From Prevotellaceae bacterium (GTDB lineage Bacteria; Bacteroidota; Bacteroidia; Bacteroidales; Paludibacteraceae): 64,000 bases of DNA. Positions within the stretch are counted from its first letter, which is position 1; each line of letters opens with the position of its first letter. Below the pieces are notes generated by a model that worked only from the letters and a program-made list of their open reading frames with translations, was not told the DNA's origin and searched no databases. Positions 1 to 8,468 of the stretch are shown here, in pieces. Both the position numbers and the translations under genes were made by a program. Where the stretch lies: positions 1-64,000 of the forward strand of contig JAISVA010000033.1 of NCBI GenBank assembly GCA_031271815.1, given 5' to 3'.

Positions 1-430
1 AATAAAAGGATCATGATGAGCGTTTTTTGTTATAGTCTTGATACGGCATTTTTACAGGATGCAATGGATTATCAGGATTTTTGCTTTCTGTGATTTACAT
101 CATGGCAATCTTCATCTTGTTTTCGACTTGTTTCTTTTGGCGTTGTACACATGTTGACGGAAAGTTCGTCGATAAGATAAAACATGTTTTTATACTACGT
201 ACCAAACAGAACGCAGAATTGCAAAGAAGTATCTAGCAGCACAAAACAAAGGCGAACAACAATATTTCTACTAACATATTGTTCCTGATACAACAGTAAA
301 TGCAGATTTCAATGTAAGATCATAACATTTTGATGCCGTTGCACTGTATAAGAATAAGATTTGTTATTTCTATATTGATTTTTTTATATATTTGCATTTG
401 GTTTAACTACTGTTTTAAAAAATAATAGAA
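1..430. other. Left-edge stretch without a recognisable gene
   Basis: No convincing gene is visible. A 44-codon open frame from an ATG at 102 to a TAG near 236 has a hydrophobic start but no family I recognise and no good ribosome-binding site, so I do not call it. The right end of the stretch carries the probable promoter of the following lipoprotein gene. Confidence 0.5.
360..394 (+). promoter_or_regulatory. Probable promoter of the lipoprotein gene
   Basis: TATATTTG at 387-394 fits the Bacteroidota -7 consensus TAnnTTTG. A TTTG at 360-363 could be the -33 element, although the 23-base gap is a little longer than the usual 19-21. The ATG follows about 36 bases downstream. Confidence 0.45.
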
Positions 431-1084
431 ATGACAAAAAGAGTATTTTTCAAATGTTGGCTGTTACTCGCAATGGGTATGGCAACTGTAGTTTTTAATT
501 CTTGCAGTAAAGAAAAAGATGATAAAGGAGAAGTCGTGGATAAAAAAGACACAAGTAATCCTGAAAGTGTGCTGATTAATAATGTACGTTGGGCTACTTG
601 CAACGTCGGTGCACCGGGTAAATTTGTCGCAAAACCCGAAGATTCCGGTATGTTTTATCAGTGGAATCGTCCGGAAGCATGGGAGACAACAGGTGAGATA
701 GCGGATTGGGATAATAGCATTTCAAGCGGAAGCATCTGGGAAGCAACGAATGATCCGAGTCCGGTAGGTTATCGTATGCCAAATAAGGATGAGATTTATT
801 CACTATGTGATGTCAATAAAGTAAGCAGTAAGTGGGTAACAGAAAATGGAGTTCACGGAAGAAAGTTTACCGATAAGGCTACCGGTGAATCTGTTTTTCT
901 ACCCGCAGTAGGGTATCGCGATAAAGAAGGAGTACTTAGCGGCGGAGAATTATTCGGATTTTATTGGAGTGGGTCGCTGAATGAAAGCAGTGACGGTTAT
1001 AACCTTAATTTCCGTGAAGACGATGCTTCACGCGGTTACAGCAATCGCAGTTATGGCTTGTCTATTCGTTGTGTTGCCGAATAA
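431..1084 (+). CDS. Lipoprotein with FISUMP-type (Fib_succ_major-like) domain
   Basis: A 217-residue predicted lipoprotein. The N-terminus has basic residues, a hydrophobic stretch and a lipobox FNSC with the lipidated Cys at residue 25. The rest, roughly residues 45-217, resembles the Fibrobacter succinogenes major paralogous domain found in many Bacteroidota surface lipoproteins: an early WATCNVG segment, a YQWNRPEAW segment, a middle PVGYRMPNKDE segment, a YWSGS segment and a closing SIRCV. Members are thought to be surface proteins, possibly sugar-binding, but no function is established for this one. It stands alone, with its own promoter and a strong terminator behind it. Confidence 0.75.
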   Translation: MTKRVFFKCWLLLAMGMATVVFNSCSKEKDDKGEVVDKKDTSNPESVLINNVRWATCNVGAPGKFVAKPEDSGMFYQWNRPEAWETTGEIADWDNSISSGSIWEATNDPSPVGYRMPNKDEIYSLCDVNKVSSKWVTENGVHGRKFTDKATGESVFLPAVGYRDKEGVLSGGELFGFYWSGSLNESSDGYNLNFREDDASRGYSNRSYGLSIRCVAE

Positions 1085-1104
1085 TAAAGACTTATAATTC
1101 TATT

Positions 1105-1146
1105 CCCGTTAAAGATTACCTGTAAGTATCTTTAACGGGATTTTTA
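1105..1146 (+). terminator. Rho-independent terminator after the lipoprotein gene
   Basis: Perfect 12-bp stem (1105-1116 with 1128-1139, arm CCCGTTAAAGAT) with an 11-base loop, followed by a short T run. It sits 20 bases past the stop codon. Confidence 0.85.
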
Positions 1147-1188
1147 GATTTAACTAAACGATAGTCGGAATAAAAATTCCTGAAAAAC

Positions 1189-1881
1189 ATGATTGGAACA
1201 TTAGTTAACACCGGTGCTGTAATTGCGGGGAGCACCATCGGATTGGTTTTTAAAAAAGCGCTTCCGGAAAAATATCAGACAATTTATTTTCAGGCGGTAG
1301 GATTATTTACCTTACTGCTGGGTGTGAGGATGTCGTTAAGTATATCCACTGAGCTGTTGGTAGTGTTAAGCCTTGTGCTCGGCGGCATAATGGGGGTAGC
1401 TATCCGGCTTGACGAACGGGTAGATCAACTCGGTTTTTGGATTAAGGCGAAAACCAATTCGCAAAACGATAAGTTTACCGATGGTTTAACCACCGCCTTT
1501 TTGCTTTTCTGTATGGGTGCAATGACCATTACCGGAGCAATTCAGGAGGGATTGTCCGGAGAAACATCAAATTTGTTGTTGACTAAATCCATTATGGACT
1601 TTTTTTCGGCGATTATGTTAGCCTCTGCACTGGGGGTCGGAGTGTTGTTTTCCGCTATCCTTGTACTTGCGTTTCAAGGAGGAATAACGTTATTGGTGTC
1701 GATAGTCGGTAAAGATATACCGGAGGAGGTTATTAATGAAATAATCGTAGTAGCTGGCATTATTTTAATTGGTTTGGGTATTAATTTACTTGAGATAAAA
1801 AAACTGAAAATTATCAATCTTTTGCCGGCATTGTTTTTTATTGGTATTTTTATTTGGATTAAAATCCGGTTTAACTATTAA
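1189..1881 (+). CDS. DUF554 family membrane protein
   Basis: A 230-residue integral membrane protein of the DUF554 family (YdfK/YqgA type). Visible marks are the conserved opening IGTLVNTGAVIAGSTIG, a central FCMGAMTITGAIQEGLSG segment and about six hydrophobic helices. The family is widespread and is usually described as a possible transporter, but no substrate is known. The length is normal for the family. It has no close partner: a terminator lies upstream and the next gene has its own promoter. Confidence 0.85.
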   Translation: MIGTLVNTGAVIAGSTIGLVFKKALPEKYQTIYFQAVGLFTLLLGVRMSLSISTELLVVLSLVLGGIMGVAIRLDERVDQLGFWIKAKTNSQNDKFTDGLTTAFLLFCMGAMTITGAIQEGLSGETSNLLLTKSIMDFFSAIMLASALGVGVLFSAILVLAFQGGITLLVSIVGKDIPEEVINEIIVVAGIILIGLGINLLEIKKLKIINLLPALFFIGIFIWIKIRFNY

Positions 1882-1904
1882 AAAACCTTTTTCCGTTCGA
1901 CAAA

Positions 1905-1936
1905 TTTGTCTGTTCAATGATTTTTTACTATCTTTG
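1905..1936 (+). promoter_or_regulatory. Promoter of the glycogen synthase-like gene
   Basis: TTTG at 1905-1908, a 20-base gap, then TATCTTTG at 1929-1936. This is a complete Bacteroidota housekeeping promoter (-33 TTTG, -7 TAnnTTTG). The start codon is 35 bases further on. Confidence 0.8.
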
Positions 1937-1970
1937 TGTACCTATATATTTTTTCATTTAAAATAGACTA

Positions 1971-2783
1971 ATGGAATCCACAAAAATATTATTTATTGCG
2001 CAGGAAATTACACCGTATTTACCGGAAAGTGAAATTGCAAATGTTTGCAGATTTTTGCCGCAAGCCATTCAAGAAAAAGGAAAAGAAATCCGAACGTTTA
2101 TGCCAAGATACGGATGTGTTAATGAGCGACGTAATCAGTTGCATGAAGTAATTCGTTTGTCGGGAATGAACCTGATTATCGACGATTCCGATCATCCTTT
2201 GATTATTAAGGTAGCATCTATCCAATCGGCGCGAATGCAGGTATATTTTATTGATAACGATGATTTTTTTCAACGGAAATGTACATTTTCCGACGAAAAC
2301 GGCGAATACGAAGATAACGAAGACCGTGCCATATTTTTCGTGCGTGGCGTATTGGAAACCGTGAAAAAATTACGTTGGACGCCCGATATCATTCACTGTC
2401 ACGGCTGGATTTCGTCATTGATTCCTCTTTATGTGAAAAAGGCGTTCAATACGGATCCGTTTTTCAAAAATTCCAAAATTGTTTATTCCGTATATAGCGA
2501 TGATTTCAAAAAACCGTTCAGCAGACGTTTTGCAGAAAAAGTGAAAATAGACGGAGTAGAAGACGAGCATATTGATTCGATTCGAGATAAACATGTTTCT
2601 TTTACCGACTTGACAAAGTTTGCTATCGAATATTGCGATGCCGTGATTCAAGGCAGCAGTGAGGTTGCGGAAGGAGTAATTGAACACGCAAAAAAGAAAG
2701 GGGTTCCATTCCTGTCTTACCAGTCTCCGGAAAATTATGTGGATGTATATAACGAATTTTATGACTCAATATTGAATAGTTGA
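1971..2783 (+). CDS. Truncated glycogen/starch synthase-like protein (GT5 N-domain only)
   Basis: 270 residues corresponding only to the N-terminal Rossmann half of a GT5 glycogen synthase. It has the opening ILFIAQEITPYLPES and the family segment PDIIHCHGW near residues 142-150. The KxGGL sugar-nucleotide loop expected near the N-terminus is replaced by SEIANVC, and the whole C-terminal ADP-glucose-binding half is missing (full enzymes are about 480 residues). Short proteins of this type, next to a DUF4270 gene as here, occur in Bacteroidales and are annotated glycogen/starch synthase. Glycogen synthase activity seems unlikely from these losses; a structural or regulatory role is inference. 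The frame is intact. Confidence 0.75.
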   Translation: MESTKILFIAQEITPYLPESEIANVCRFLPQAIQEKGKEIRTFMPRYGCVNERRNQLHEVIRLSGMNLIIDDSDHPLIIKVASIQSARMQVYFIDNDDFFQRKCTFSDENGEYEDNEDRAIFFVRGVLETVKKLRWTPDIIHCHGWISSLIPLYVKKAFNTDPFFKNSKIVYSVYSDDFKKPFSRRFAEKVKIDGVEDEHIDSIRDKHVSFTDLTKFAIEYCDAVIQGSSEVAEGVIEHAKKKGVPFLSYQSPENYVDVYNEFYDSILNS

Positions 2784-2851
2784 AAAATAAAACAAAGAAA
2801 AAAACGTTGTACAAACAATAATAAGATAGCCACGACTGATTCGTTAAAAAA

Positions 2852-4339
2852 ATGAGATTAAAATTCGTATTCGTTACTCTACTACCCATACTGCTTCTTT
2901 CGGCTTGTAAAGACACTGATCAGGTAGGTTCGAGCATTCAGCCTGATGAAGATTTGTTACAGGTTCATTCCAATAAAATATATGTAGAGAGCGCATCTGT
3001 GTTGATGGATTCTGTGCTGAGTAAATCAAGCGATCTTTTTCTTGGAAAATATACGGATGCCGTATTCGGACAAACGCAAGCTGAATTTATCTCTCAAATT
3101 GATGCCCGTTTAGGCGTCAACGGCTTGACGATCCCGGATACTACAATAGTGTCAAGTAATTCAACTTACTCAGGAATACCTTCCGATTTTCTTTCTAAAA
3201 AAGATCCGGCTTATGGTCCTGTTAAAGAAATAACCTTGCCTGAAAATGAAAATGTAAGAGCCGATTCCGTTTTTTTTGTCATCGGATTTACGGATGTCTT
3301 CGGCGATACCACAATGATGTCTTCGGCACAACAGGGCATTAAAATCTACGCATTGAACAAAACGCTTGAATCTTCAGCGGTTCACAAGTATTATACGAAT
3401 ACGGATATAGCTGATTTTTGCAAGATGGATACTTTGTTAGGAGAAGGAACTTATAACGTTCGGGAAAATAAGGATGGAATAGTAATCAGACTGGAAAGTA
3501 CAGATGGAAAACAGTTAGGAGATCGCCTTATAAATGTATATAGGAAAGGTTCCACAATCAATACGCAAAGTCAGTTTAATGACTTTTTCAAGGGAATTTA
3601 TGTTTCTTCCTATTTCAATGAAAGTCATATAATGAAAATATATACCGCCTATCTCCTGGTTTATTACAGTTTTGATGCCAATGTATCCACTACTTATCAG
3701 GGACGTGACACAACGATTAATCGCAGGTTGCCAAATTATATTTCTCTCTCTGCCAATAAAGCGGTGGAGCGTGTGAATTTGTTCCGGCATGTTGACCTGG
3801 TGGAAAAATTCCCTTCATTGCAGAATAATAAAACGACCTATACTTACACGCCTGCAGGAATGTACACTGCCGTAAATATTCCTTTTACGACGATGGTCGA
3901 TTCGATTGAAAACAAACCCGCAGATACAGCAAAAGTGATGTTCAACAGCGTGCGACTGACTTTTTTTGCTAAAAAGTTGGACTGGAAAACCGACTTGAAT
4001 AAAACGCCAAATCCTTACATGCTCCTGATTCACAAAGATTCTATCGTACCGTTTTTTCACCGGAACAAAATTCCCGATGGAGCGTCTTCTTTCTTCGCAG
4101 CATATAATAAAGCAGGCGAATCATATACGTTTGATTTGACAAAGGCAGCGCAAAGGAAATTAACAGGACAAAATTTCTTTACTGACAATCTGGTCGTAAT
4201 TCCGGTTGTAGTAGAAGAAATCGACAACCGGAATTATTACCGGCAACAATTATGGTTGACTGCCGCAATGTTGCATGGAAAAGAAGCAGAGGAGTCAAAA
4301 AGGCCGCGATTAGATATGGTTTATACGGAACGGAAATAG
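2852..4339 (+). CDS. DUF4270 family lipoprotein
   Basis: 495 residues with a lipoprotein signal (lipobox LSAC, Cys at residue 19) followed by the DUF4270 body. The recognisable N-terminal motif is VGSSIQPDEDLL, followed by a VLSKSSDLFLGKYTDAVFGQT segment of beta-rich sequence. DUF4270 proteins are confined to Bacteroidota and have no established role; a cell-surface or periplasmic location is inferred from the lipobox. The gene follows the glycogen synthase-like gene by 68 bases with no obvious promoter, so the two are probably co-transcribed. That pairing recurs in related genomes. Confidence 0.8.
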   Translation: MRLKFVFVTLLPILLLSACKDTDQVGSSIQPDEDLLQVHSNKIYVESASVLMDSVLSKSSDLFLGKYTDAVFGQTQAEFISQIDARLGVNGLTIPDTTIVSSNSTYSGIPSDFLSKKDPAYGPVKEITLPENENVRADSVFFVIGFTDVFGDTTMMSSAQQGIKIYALNKTLESSAVHKYYTNTDIADFCKMDTLLGEGTYNVRENKDGIVIRLESTDGKQLGDRLINVYRKGSTINTQSQFNDFFKGIYVSSYFNESHIMKIYTAYLLVYYSFDANVSTTYQGRDTTINRRLPNYISLSANKAVERVNLFRHVDLVEKFPSLQNNKTTYTYTPAGMYTAVNIPFTTMVDSIENKPADTAKVMFNSVRLTFFAKKLDWKTDLNKTPNPYMLLIHKDSIVPFFHRNKIPDGASSFFAAYNKAGESYTFDLTKAAQRKLTGQNFFTDNLVVIPVVVEEIDNRNYYRQQLWLTAAMLHGKEAEESKRPRLDMVYTERK

Positions 4340-4355
4340 TTTTTTGAATAAATTG

Positions 4356-4405
4356 AAAGTGCCAGTCAATACAAAAAATATAAGTTGTGTTGATTGGCAC
4401 TTTTT
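4356..4405. terminator. Bidirectional terminator between the DUF4270 gene and ogt
   Basis: Stem of about 17 bp (4356-4372 with 4387-4403, one mismatch-type position) with A-rich and T-rich ends on both sides. It lies between two convergent genes and can serve both. Confidence 0.75.
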
Positions 4406-4418
4406 GCATCACCGCAGT

Positions 4419-4874
4419 TCAGCCTTTTTCAATTTCCAATAATTTTCTCTTAATATCCAAGCCTCCGGCATAACCGGTTAAATCGCCGTTTGTCCCCACA
4501 ACCCGATGGCACGGGATGACAATCGGGATCGGGTTACGATTATTTGCCATTCCGACGGCGCGACAGGCGGCCGGTTTTCCGATCATTTCAGCAATCTGTT
4601 TGTAGCTGCGAGTTTCTCCGTAAGGTATTTCCTGCAAGGCTTTCCACACCGATTGTTGAAAGGATGTCCCGGACGGTTTAAGCGGAACTTCGAATGATTT
4701 TCGTTTTCCGTTAAAATATTCTTCCAGTTCGGAATACATTTGCCGGATTAAAAAAGTTTCCTTCTCTATCGCATTTTGTGTCTTCCTTTCAAAAAAAGAA
4801 ATCCCAGTGATATATTCCGATTCGGCAAAAACTTGCAGCCGACCAATGGATGTTTTGTGGGTGTAGTAGAACAT
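4419..4874 (-). CDS. ogt: Methylated-DNA--protein-cysteine methyltransferase
   Basis: 151-residue suicide repair enzyme that moves the alkyl group from O6-alkylguanine (or O4-alkylthymine) onto its own cysteine. The active-site motif PCHRV is present, with acceptor Cys at about residue 122. The DNA-binding helix-turn-helix segment (SVWKALQEIPYGETRSY, about residues 75-91) and the arginine-finger region (AVGMANNRNP) precede it, and the closing GYAGGLDIKRKLLEIE is typical. There is no AdaA domain, so this is the Ogt-type enzyme. It is downstream of, and in the same direction as, the nucleoid protein gene. Confidence 0.93.
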   Translation of the reverse strand: MFYYTHKTSIGRLQVFAESEYITGISFFERKTQNAIEKETFLIRQMYSELEEYFNGKRKSFEVPLKPSGTSFQQSVWKALQEIPYGETRSYKQIAEMIGKPAACRAVGMANNRNPIPIVIPCHRVVGTNGDLTGYAGGLDIKRKLLEIEKG

Positions 4875-4926
4875 TTTTTATTTAGTTGAGAGTTGAAAAT
4901 AACGGAGCTTTTAAACTTTCAACTGA

Positions 4927-5979
4927 TTAAGATTCACATTCAAAAAATAATTTATAATAATGTAATCCCTTACTTTGGTCAAATCCCTTCTCGATAAATC
5001 GCCGGTTTCCGTGTACATAGACGTGAAAATTTTTGTCTAATTTCAGTACCGATTTGAAATATTTGTTCTCTTTTTTGACTACATCGGGCGAAATTTTGAA
5101 CTCTTCATTCAGCGAAACGTTATTTTCCGATTCGTAAAACTCTTTGAATTGATTAAACGCATTTACAATATCGGGAGCGCCCAATACCTCCTGCTCGAAT
5201 TTTCCCTCATCGAAGAGCGTATTGTCTTTGAAATAATTGATTGAACGGTTGAGCATATCAATCTGATCCGTACGGGGAACATCATTGGCAGGCGAAAAAA
5301 CATCGCTGACAAATTCCTTGCAGACATTCAGGTAGTTATGCGTGAAAAAGTTATTGTCCTGCCGGTCTTCCAAGCCCAGAAAATCTTCTTTCCAGAAAAG
5401 CGCTTCGTTGTGCTTGCTCACTTTGTCGATCAGTGAGACGGCAAAACCTTTTTCGCGCTCTACATTAAAGATCAGACAACCTTTATCCAGCTTTCGAATG
5501 TTAATCCCTTCTTCATAGTTGACATCAAACGAATTTTCTCCCGAACAGATTTTCAAGTATGTCTCCTTATTTTCCGATTTGAAAATCCCCAGGCATTTTA
5601 CGGTCTGATCAAAAATTTGAACGCCATCGAAAAGGGTCAGATAAAACTCGCCCGGCTTAATTTGCGGATGTGATGAATTTTCATAAAGCGAAGCAGCCAA
5701 AATGCGTGAATGCTCATAAAAAAGAGCAGGATTATCAAAAATCGCACATGCCGACTGATAAACGATATTTCCCGCTAATCCTTTTATTCCGCCTAAATGA
5801 TAAAGAGACGGCTCACGAAAAGATGCCAGAAAATACTGTTTCAGTAAAAACGGAATCGGACTATCCTCTTCCAATTCCACGCATTTTTGCGAATATGCAT
5901 TCTCCGTATTATCGGTTCGACTGCCGATTTTGTGAATGACTAATTGTTCTATATCCGCATTTATTATGTCAAAAAGCAT
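4927..5979 (-). CDS. NdpA/YejK-family nucleoid-associated protein
   Basis: About 350 residues resembling the 37-kDa nucleoid-associated protein family (NdpA/YejK). The typical N-terminal sequence is visible, starting MLFDIINADIEQLVIHKIG and continuing through an FLLKQYFLASF segment. I place the start at 5979 because the family begins there; the frame stays open upstream to 6036 without adding family-like sequence. The role is inferred from the family: a DNA-associated protein of unclear function. It lies between a HAD phosphatase gene and ogt on the same strand. Confidence 0.75.
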   Translation of the reverse strand: MLFDIINADIEQLVIHKIGSRTDNTENAYSQKCVELEEDSPIPFLLKQYFLASFREPSLYHLGGIKGLAGNIVYQSACAIFDNPALFYEHSRILAASLYENSSHPQIKPGEFYLTLFDGVQIFDQTVKCLGIFKSENKETYLKICSGENSFDVNYEEGINIRKLDKGCLIFNVEREKGFAVSLIDKVSKHNEALFWKEDFLGLEDRQDNNFFTHNYLNVCKEFVSDVFSPANDVPRTDQIDMLNRSINYFKDNTLFDEGKFEQEVLGAPDIVNAFNQFKEFYESENNVSLNEEFKISPDVVKKENKYFKSVLKLDKNFHVYVHGNRRFIEKGFDQSKGLHYYKLFFECES

Positions 5980-6040
5980 ATATTTTAGTTGTTGAGTTAT
6001 CAAGTGACAAGTGATACAAACGGTATCACCTGTCACCGGA

Positions 6041-6757
6041 TTATTTTATCACTGTTTTTAATTCTTCGTATAGACTTTTCATATCCTTATAGATCAGGTT
6101 TGCTCCGCTGTTAATTAATTCTTCGTCTTTCAGGATGCCGGTATTTACGGCAATGGTAAAAATTCCGGCTGCAACGGCCGACTGCACGCCCAACGGAGCA
6201 TTTTCAATCACAACAACCTGATCGGGTTTCAAGTTACCCTTTTGCAGCGCCATTAAATAAGGTTCCGGATCAGGTTTTCCTTTTTTAACGTCAAAGGCAG
6301 TGATTATTTTTTCTCGTTGGAAAAAACCTGGGAAATGATCGTTCAGTGTGTCGAGCAACGACAACTGTCCGGAACCCGTAACCACGAAAATATCCAGTCC
6401 TGCATTTTTTACCAGCTGTAAAATATCCGTTACGTGAGGTATCATTTTTGTTTCACCCAGCGTTTCAAAATAATCCGATTTTATTTTGTAAATCCGTTCA
6501 CATTCCTCTTCGGTTGCCTTACGTCCCAATTTAAGCCGGTAAATCTCGTTGATTGTACCTGCACTCGTCATTCCTTCACGCATATATGCCTCGTATTCAT
6601 CAAAATCAATTCCCATTTGCCTGAAAGCGTATGTCCACGCTTCGGCATGATGAGGCATCGAATCGAACAGCACACCATCCATATCGAAAAAGAAAGCCTT
6701 CAAATCCAGGCAAGAGAGAATGGAAATCTTATTTTTATTGCAATGACAATTCATCAT
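6041..6757 (-). CDS. HAD-superfamily phosphatase, beta-phosphoglucomutase-like
   Basis: 238-residue haloacid dehalogenase hydrolase. Motif I FFFDMDGVLFDS carries the nucleophile Asp25 and acid/base Asp27. Motif II is the VVTGS segment, motif III the Lys in KKGKPDPEPY, and motif IV the acidic VVIENAPLGVQSA. The alpha-helical cap between motifs I and II, and KPDP followed by ENAPLGV, are typical of the beta-phosphoglucomutase/GS1 subgroup, so the substrate is probably a sugar phosphate. Whether it is a mutase or a simple phosphatase cannot be told. Two adjacent ATGs make the start ambiguous by one codon. Confidence 0.85.
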   Translation of the reverse strand: MMNCHCNKNKISILSCLDLKAFFFDMDGVLFDSMPHHAEAWTYAFRQMGIDFDEYEAYMREGMTSAGTINEIYRLKLGRKATEEECERIYKIKSDYFETLGETKMIPHVTDILQLVKNAGLDIFVVTGSGQLSLLDTLNDHFPGFFQREKIITAFDVKKGKPDPEPYLMALQKGNLKPDQVVVIENAPLGVQSAVAAGIFTIAVNTGILKDEELINSGANLIYKDMKSLYEELKTVIK

Positions 6758-6780
6758 TTTGTGTTTTGAAAATCAAAGAA

Positions 6781-6788
6781 CAAAGATA
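6781..6788 (-). promoter_or_regulatory. Probable -7 element of the HAD phosphatase gene
   Basis: CAAAGATA on the plus strand, i.e. TATCTTTG read on the minus strand, 24 bases upstream of the start codon. No clear -33 element is visible. Confidence 0.5.
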
Positions 6789-7024
6789 GGAAATAATCGC
6801 GATGAACGAAAAAAGAAAATGCAATTTGGTTTTTTGTTTGAAAAAAAATACACTTATTTCGCAGAACATTAAAAAAATAGTTTATTCTTAAAATGTTCAA
6901 TCAAATAATTTTTTTTAACTTGTATTAAAAATTTATTTAAGTATCAGATTATCAGTTTTTTATTTTTATTTTTTTTGAAAAAATAATTTTGACGGTATTT
7001 TTTTTCAATTTTTTCATGTAAGCA

Positions 7025-7056
7025 TTTGCAGGATTCAAAAAAAGGTTATATTTTTG
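7025..7056 (+). promoter_or_regulatory. Promoter of a short transcription unit upstream of fba
   Basis: TTTG at 7025-7028, a 20-base gap, then TATTTTTG at 7049-7056: an ideal Bacteroidota promoter. Predicted transcription starts near 7063, about 207 bases before the aldolase start codon. A hairpin with a T-rich tail lies only 45 bases further on. Confidence 0.65.
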
Positions 7057-7062
7057 TAATGC

Positions 7063-7140
7063 AAACAAACAAGTAGATTTTTTCATAGTTTAGGTTTTAA
7101 AACGTTAAGGGAGACTGGGAAGTTTCCCTTAATTATTTTT
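7063..7140 (+). ncRNA. Candidate small RNA or attenuated leader upstream of fba
   Basis: Between the promoter at 7025-7056 and a terminator-like hairpin lies a roughly 78-base unit with no open frame of note. The hairpin has an 8-bp stem TTAAGGGA (7105-7112) pairing with 7125-7132, a 12-base loop and a T-rich tail to 7140. This could make a small RNA, or it could be an attenuator in the fba leader. I do not recognise it as 6S RNA, tmRNA, RNase P or a known riboswitch. The rest of 6758-7269 is AT-rich and holds no gene. Confidence 0.35.
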
Positions 7141-7224
7141 ATACACTCCGTAATGGTGCAATTTTCGACTGTTGCGCACCACGATTGTCGCGAAAATATA
7201 TCTCTCCCGAATGAAATTTTTTAC

Positions 7225-7232
7225 TATATTTG
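7225..7232 (+). promoter_or_regulatory. Probable -7 element of fba
   Basis: TATATTTG, a consensus Bacteroidota -7 element, 37 bases before the aldolase ATG. No good -33 TTTG is seen at the expected spacing. This promoter would bypass the hairpin at 7105-7140. Confidence 0.6.
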
Positions 7233-7269
7233 CGCGGATTAATAATTAATACATTAAAAATCATTTAAA

Positions 7270-8265
7270 ATGGTAAGTTACAAAGATTTAGGCTTGGTGA
7301 ACACAAGAGAAATGTTCGCAAATGCCATCAAAGGCGGATATGCAATCCCCGCTTTCAACTTCAACAACATGGAGCAATTGCAAGCTATCGTTCAGGCGGC
7401 TGCTGAAACTAAATCTCCGGTGATCCTTCAAGTGTCAAAAGGCGCGCGCGATTATGCCAACCCAACCTTGCTTCGCTATATGGCGCAGGGAGCGGTAGCT
7501 TATGCGAAGGAACTCGGTTGGGAAAAACCGCAAATTGCCCTTCACCTGGATCACGGCGATTCGTTTGAAACCTGCAAAAGCTGTATCGACGCAGGTTTCT
7601 CTTCCGTGATGATCGACGGTTCGCACTTCCCTTACGAAGAAAACGTTGCTTTGACTAAAAAAGTAGTTGACTATGCACATCAGTTTGATGTTACGGTAGA
7701 AGGCGAGCTTGGTGTATTGGCAGGGGTTGAAGATGAAGTTTCTTCCGACCACCATACATACACGAAACCGGAAGAAGTGGTTGATTTTACCAAACGTTCG
7801 GGTTGCGATTCGCTGGCAATTTCTATCGGAACTTCTCACGGAGCAAACAAATTTACTCCCGAACAATGTACGCGCAACGAACAAGGCATCCTCGTGCCTC
7901 CGCCATTGGCGTTTGATGTTTTGGAAGCGATCGAAAAAGAGCTTCCCGGATTTCCTATCGTTCTTCACGGCGCCTCTTCGGTTCCACAGGAAGAAGTTGC
8001 TACCATCAACAAATACGGCGGAGCATTGAAGGATGCGATCGGTATTCCGGAAGAGCAATTGCGCAAAGCTGCCAAATCGGCTGTTTGCAAAATCAACATC
8101 GACTCGGACAGCCGCCTGGCGATGACTGCTTCTGTCCGTGAAGTTTTTGCTACTAAACCGGCTGAGTTTGACCCGCGCAAATACTTAGGTCCGGCTCGCG
8201 AAAATATGAAGAAACTTTACAAGCATAAAATTGTAAATGTACTTGGAAGCGAAAAGAAAGCGTAA
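7270..8265 (+). CDS. fba: Class II fructose-bisphosphate aldolase
   Basis: 331-residue zinc-dependent aldolase that cleaves fructose 1,6-bisphosphate to glyceraldehyde 3-phosphate and dihydroxyacetone phosphate, and works in reverse for gluconeogenesis. Visible signatures are IPAFNFNNMEQLQAI at the N-terminus, the catalytic and metal segment ALHLDHGDSFE, the class II pattern SVMIDGSHFPYEENV, the glycine-rich SIGTSHGA and LHGASS. The length fits the Bacteroidales enzymes. The gene is a single unit with its own promoter and a terminator behind it, and its codon choice is richer in G+C than its surroundings, as expected for a strongly expressed gene. Confidence 0.95.
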   Translation: MVSYKDLGLVNTREMFANAIKGGYAIPAFNFNNMEQLQAIVQAAAETKSPVILQVSKGARDYANPTLLRYMAQGAVAYAKELGWEKPQIALHLDHGDSFETCKSCIDAGFSSVMIDGSHFPYEENVALTKKVVDYAHQFDVTVEGELGVLAGVEDEVSSDHHTYTKPEEVVDFTKRSGCDSLAISIGTSHGANKFTPEQCTRNEQGILVPPPLAFDVLEAIEKELPGFPIVLHGASSVPQEEVATINKYGGALKDAIGIPEEQLRKAAKSAVCKINIDSDSRLAMTASVREVFATKPAEFDPRKYLGPARENMKKLYKHKIVNVLGSEKKA

Positions 8266-8290
8266 TCAGAGGCAGGTAATAAATGGTTAA

Positions 8291-8325
8291 AAATGCGTAG
8301 AATGTATATTTTTACGCATTTTTTG
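8291..8325 (+). terminator. Terminator after fba
   Basis: 9-bp stem AAATGCGTA (8291-8299 with 8313-8321) followed by a T run, 25 bases past the aldolase stop. Confidence 0.8.
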
Positions 8326-8410
8326 TCTGAACCGCGATTTTAGTAAGATTTACAAAATTGCAAAGATGAAAAATCCTGATAATCCTGTAAATCTTACAAA
8401 ATCATGGTTC
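8325..8410. repeat. Palindromic repeat, family A, copy 1
   Basis: About 86 bp. The left arm reads gtctgaaccgcgattttagt and the right arm runs as its imperfect complement to 8410, around an interior of AATCCTG-type words. Related copies are at 22425-22520, 32032-32126, 33149-33245 and 40344-40440. It lies behind fba and in front of ftsY. Confidence 0.7.
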
Positions 8411-8437
8411 ATATTATTTTATTTCCTCAAAAAAAGC

Positions 8438-8445
8438 TACCTTTG
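8438..8445 (+). promoter_or_regulatory. Probable -7 element of the ftsY operon
   Basis: TACCTTTG, 23 bases before the ftsY ATG. It fits TAnnTTTG; no -33 element is evident. Confidence 0.55.
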
Positions 8446-8468
8446 TTCCTTATTGAATATGAAAAGTT

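Noticed and set aside
102..236. 44-codon open frame at the left edge
   Set aside because: No ribosome-binding site, no family, and it is cut off from any partner; not enough to call a gene.
5980..6036. 19-codon N-terminal extension of the NdpA-like gene
   Set aside because: The family start MLFDIINADIE is at 5979; the upstream codons lack similarity and lie in the gap behind the HAD gene.
7435..8058. 207-codon open frame antisense to fba
   Set aside because: Shadow of a strongly biased gene; the plus strand encodes a clear aldolase with all motifs.
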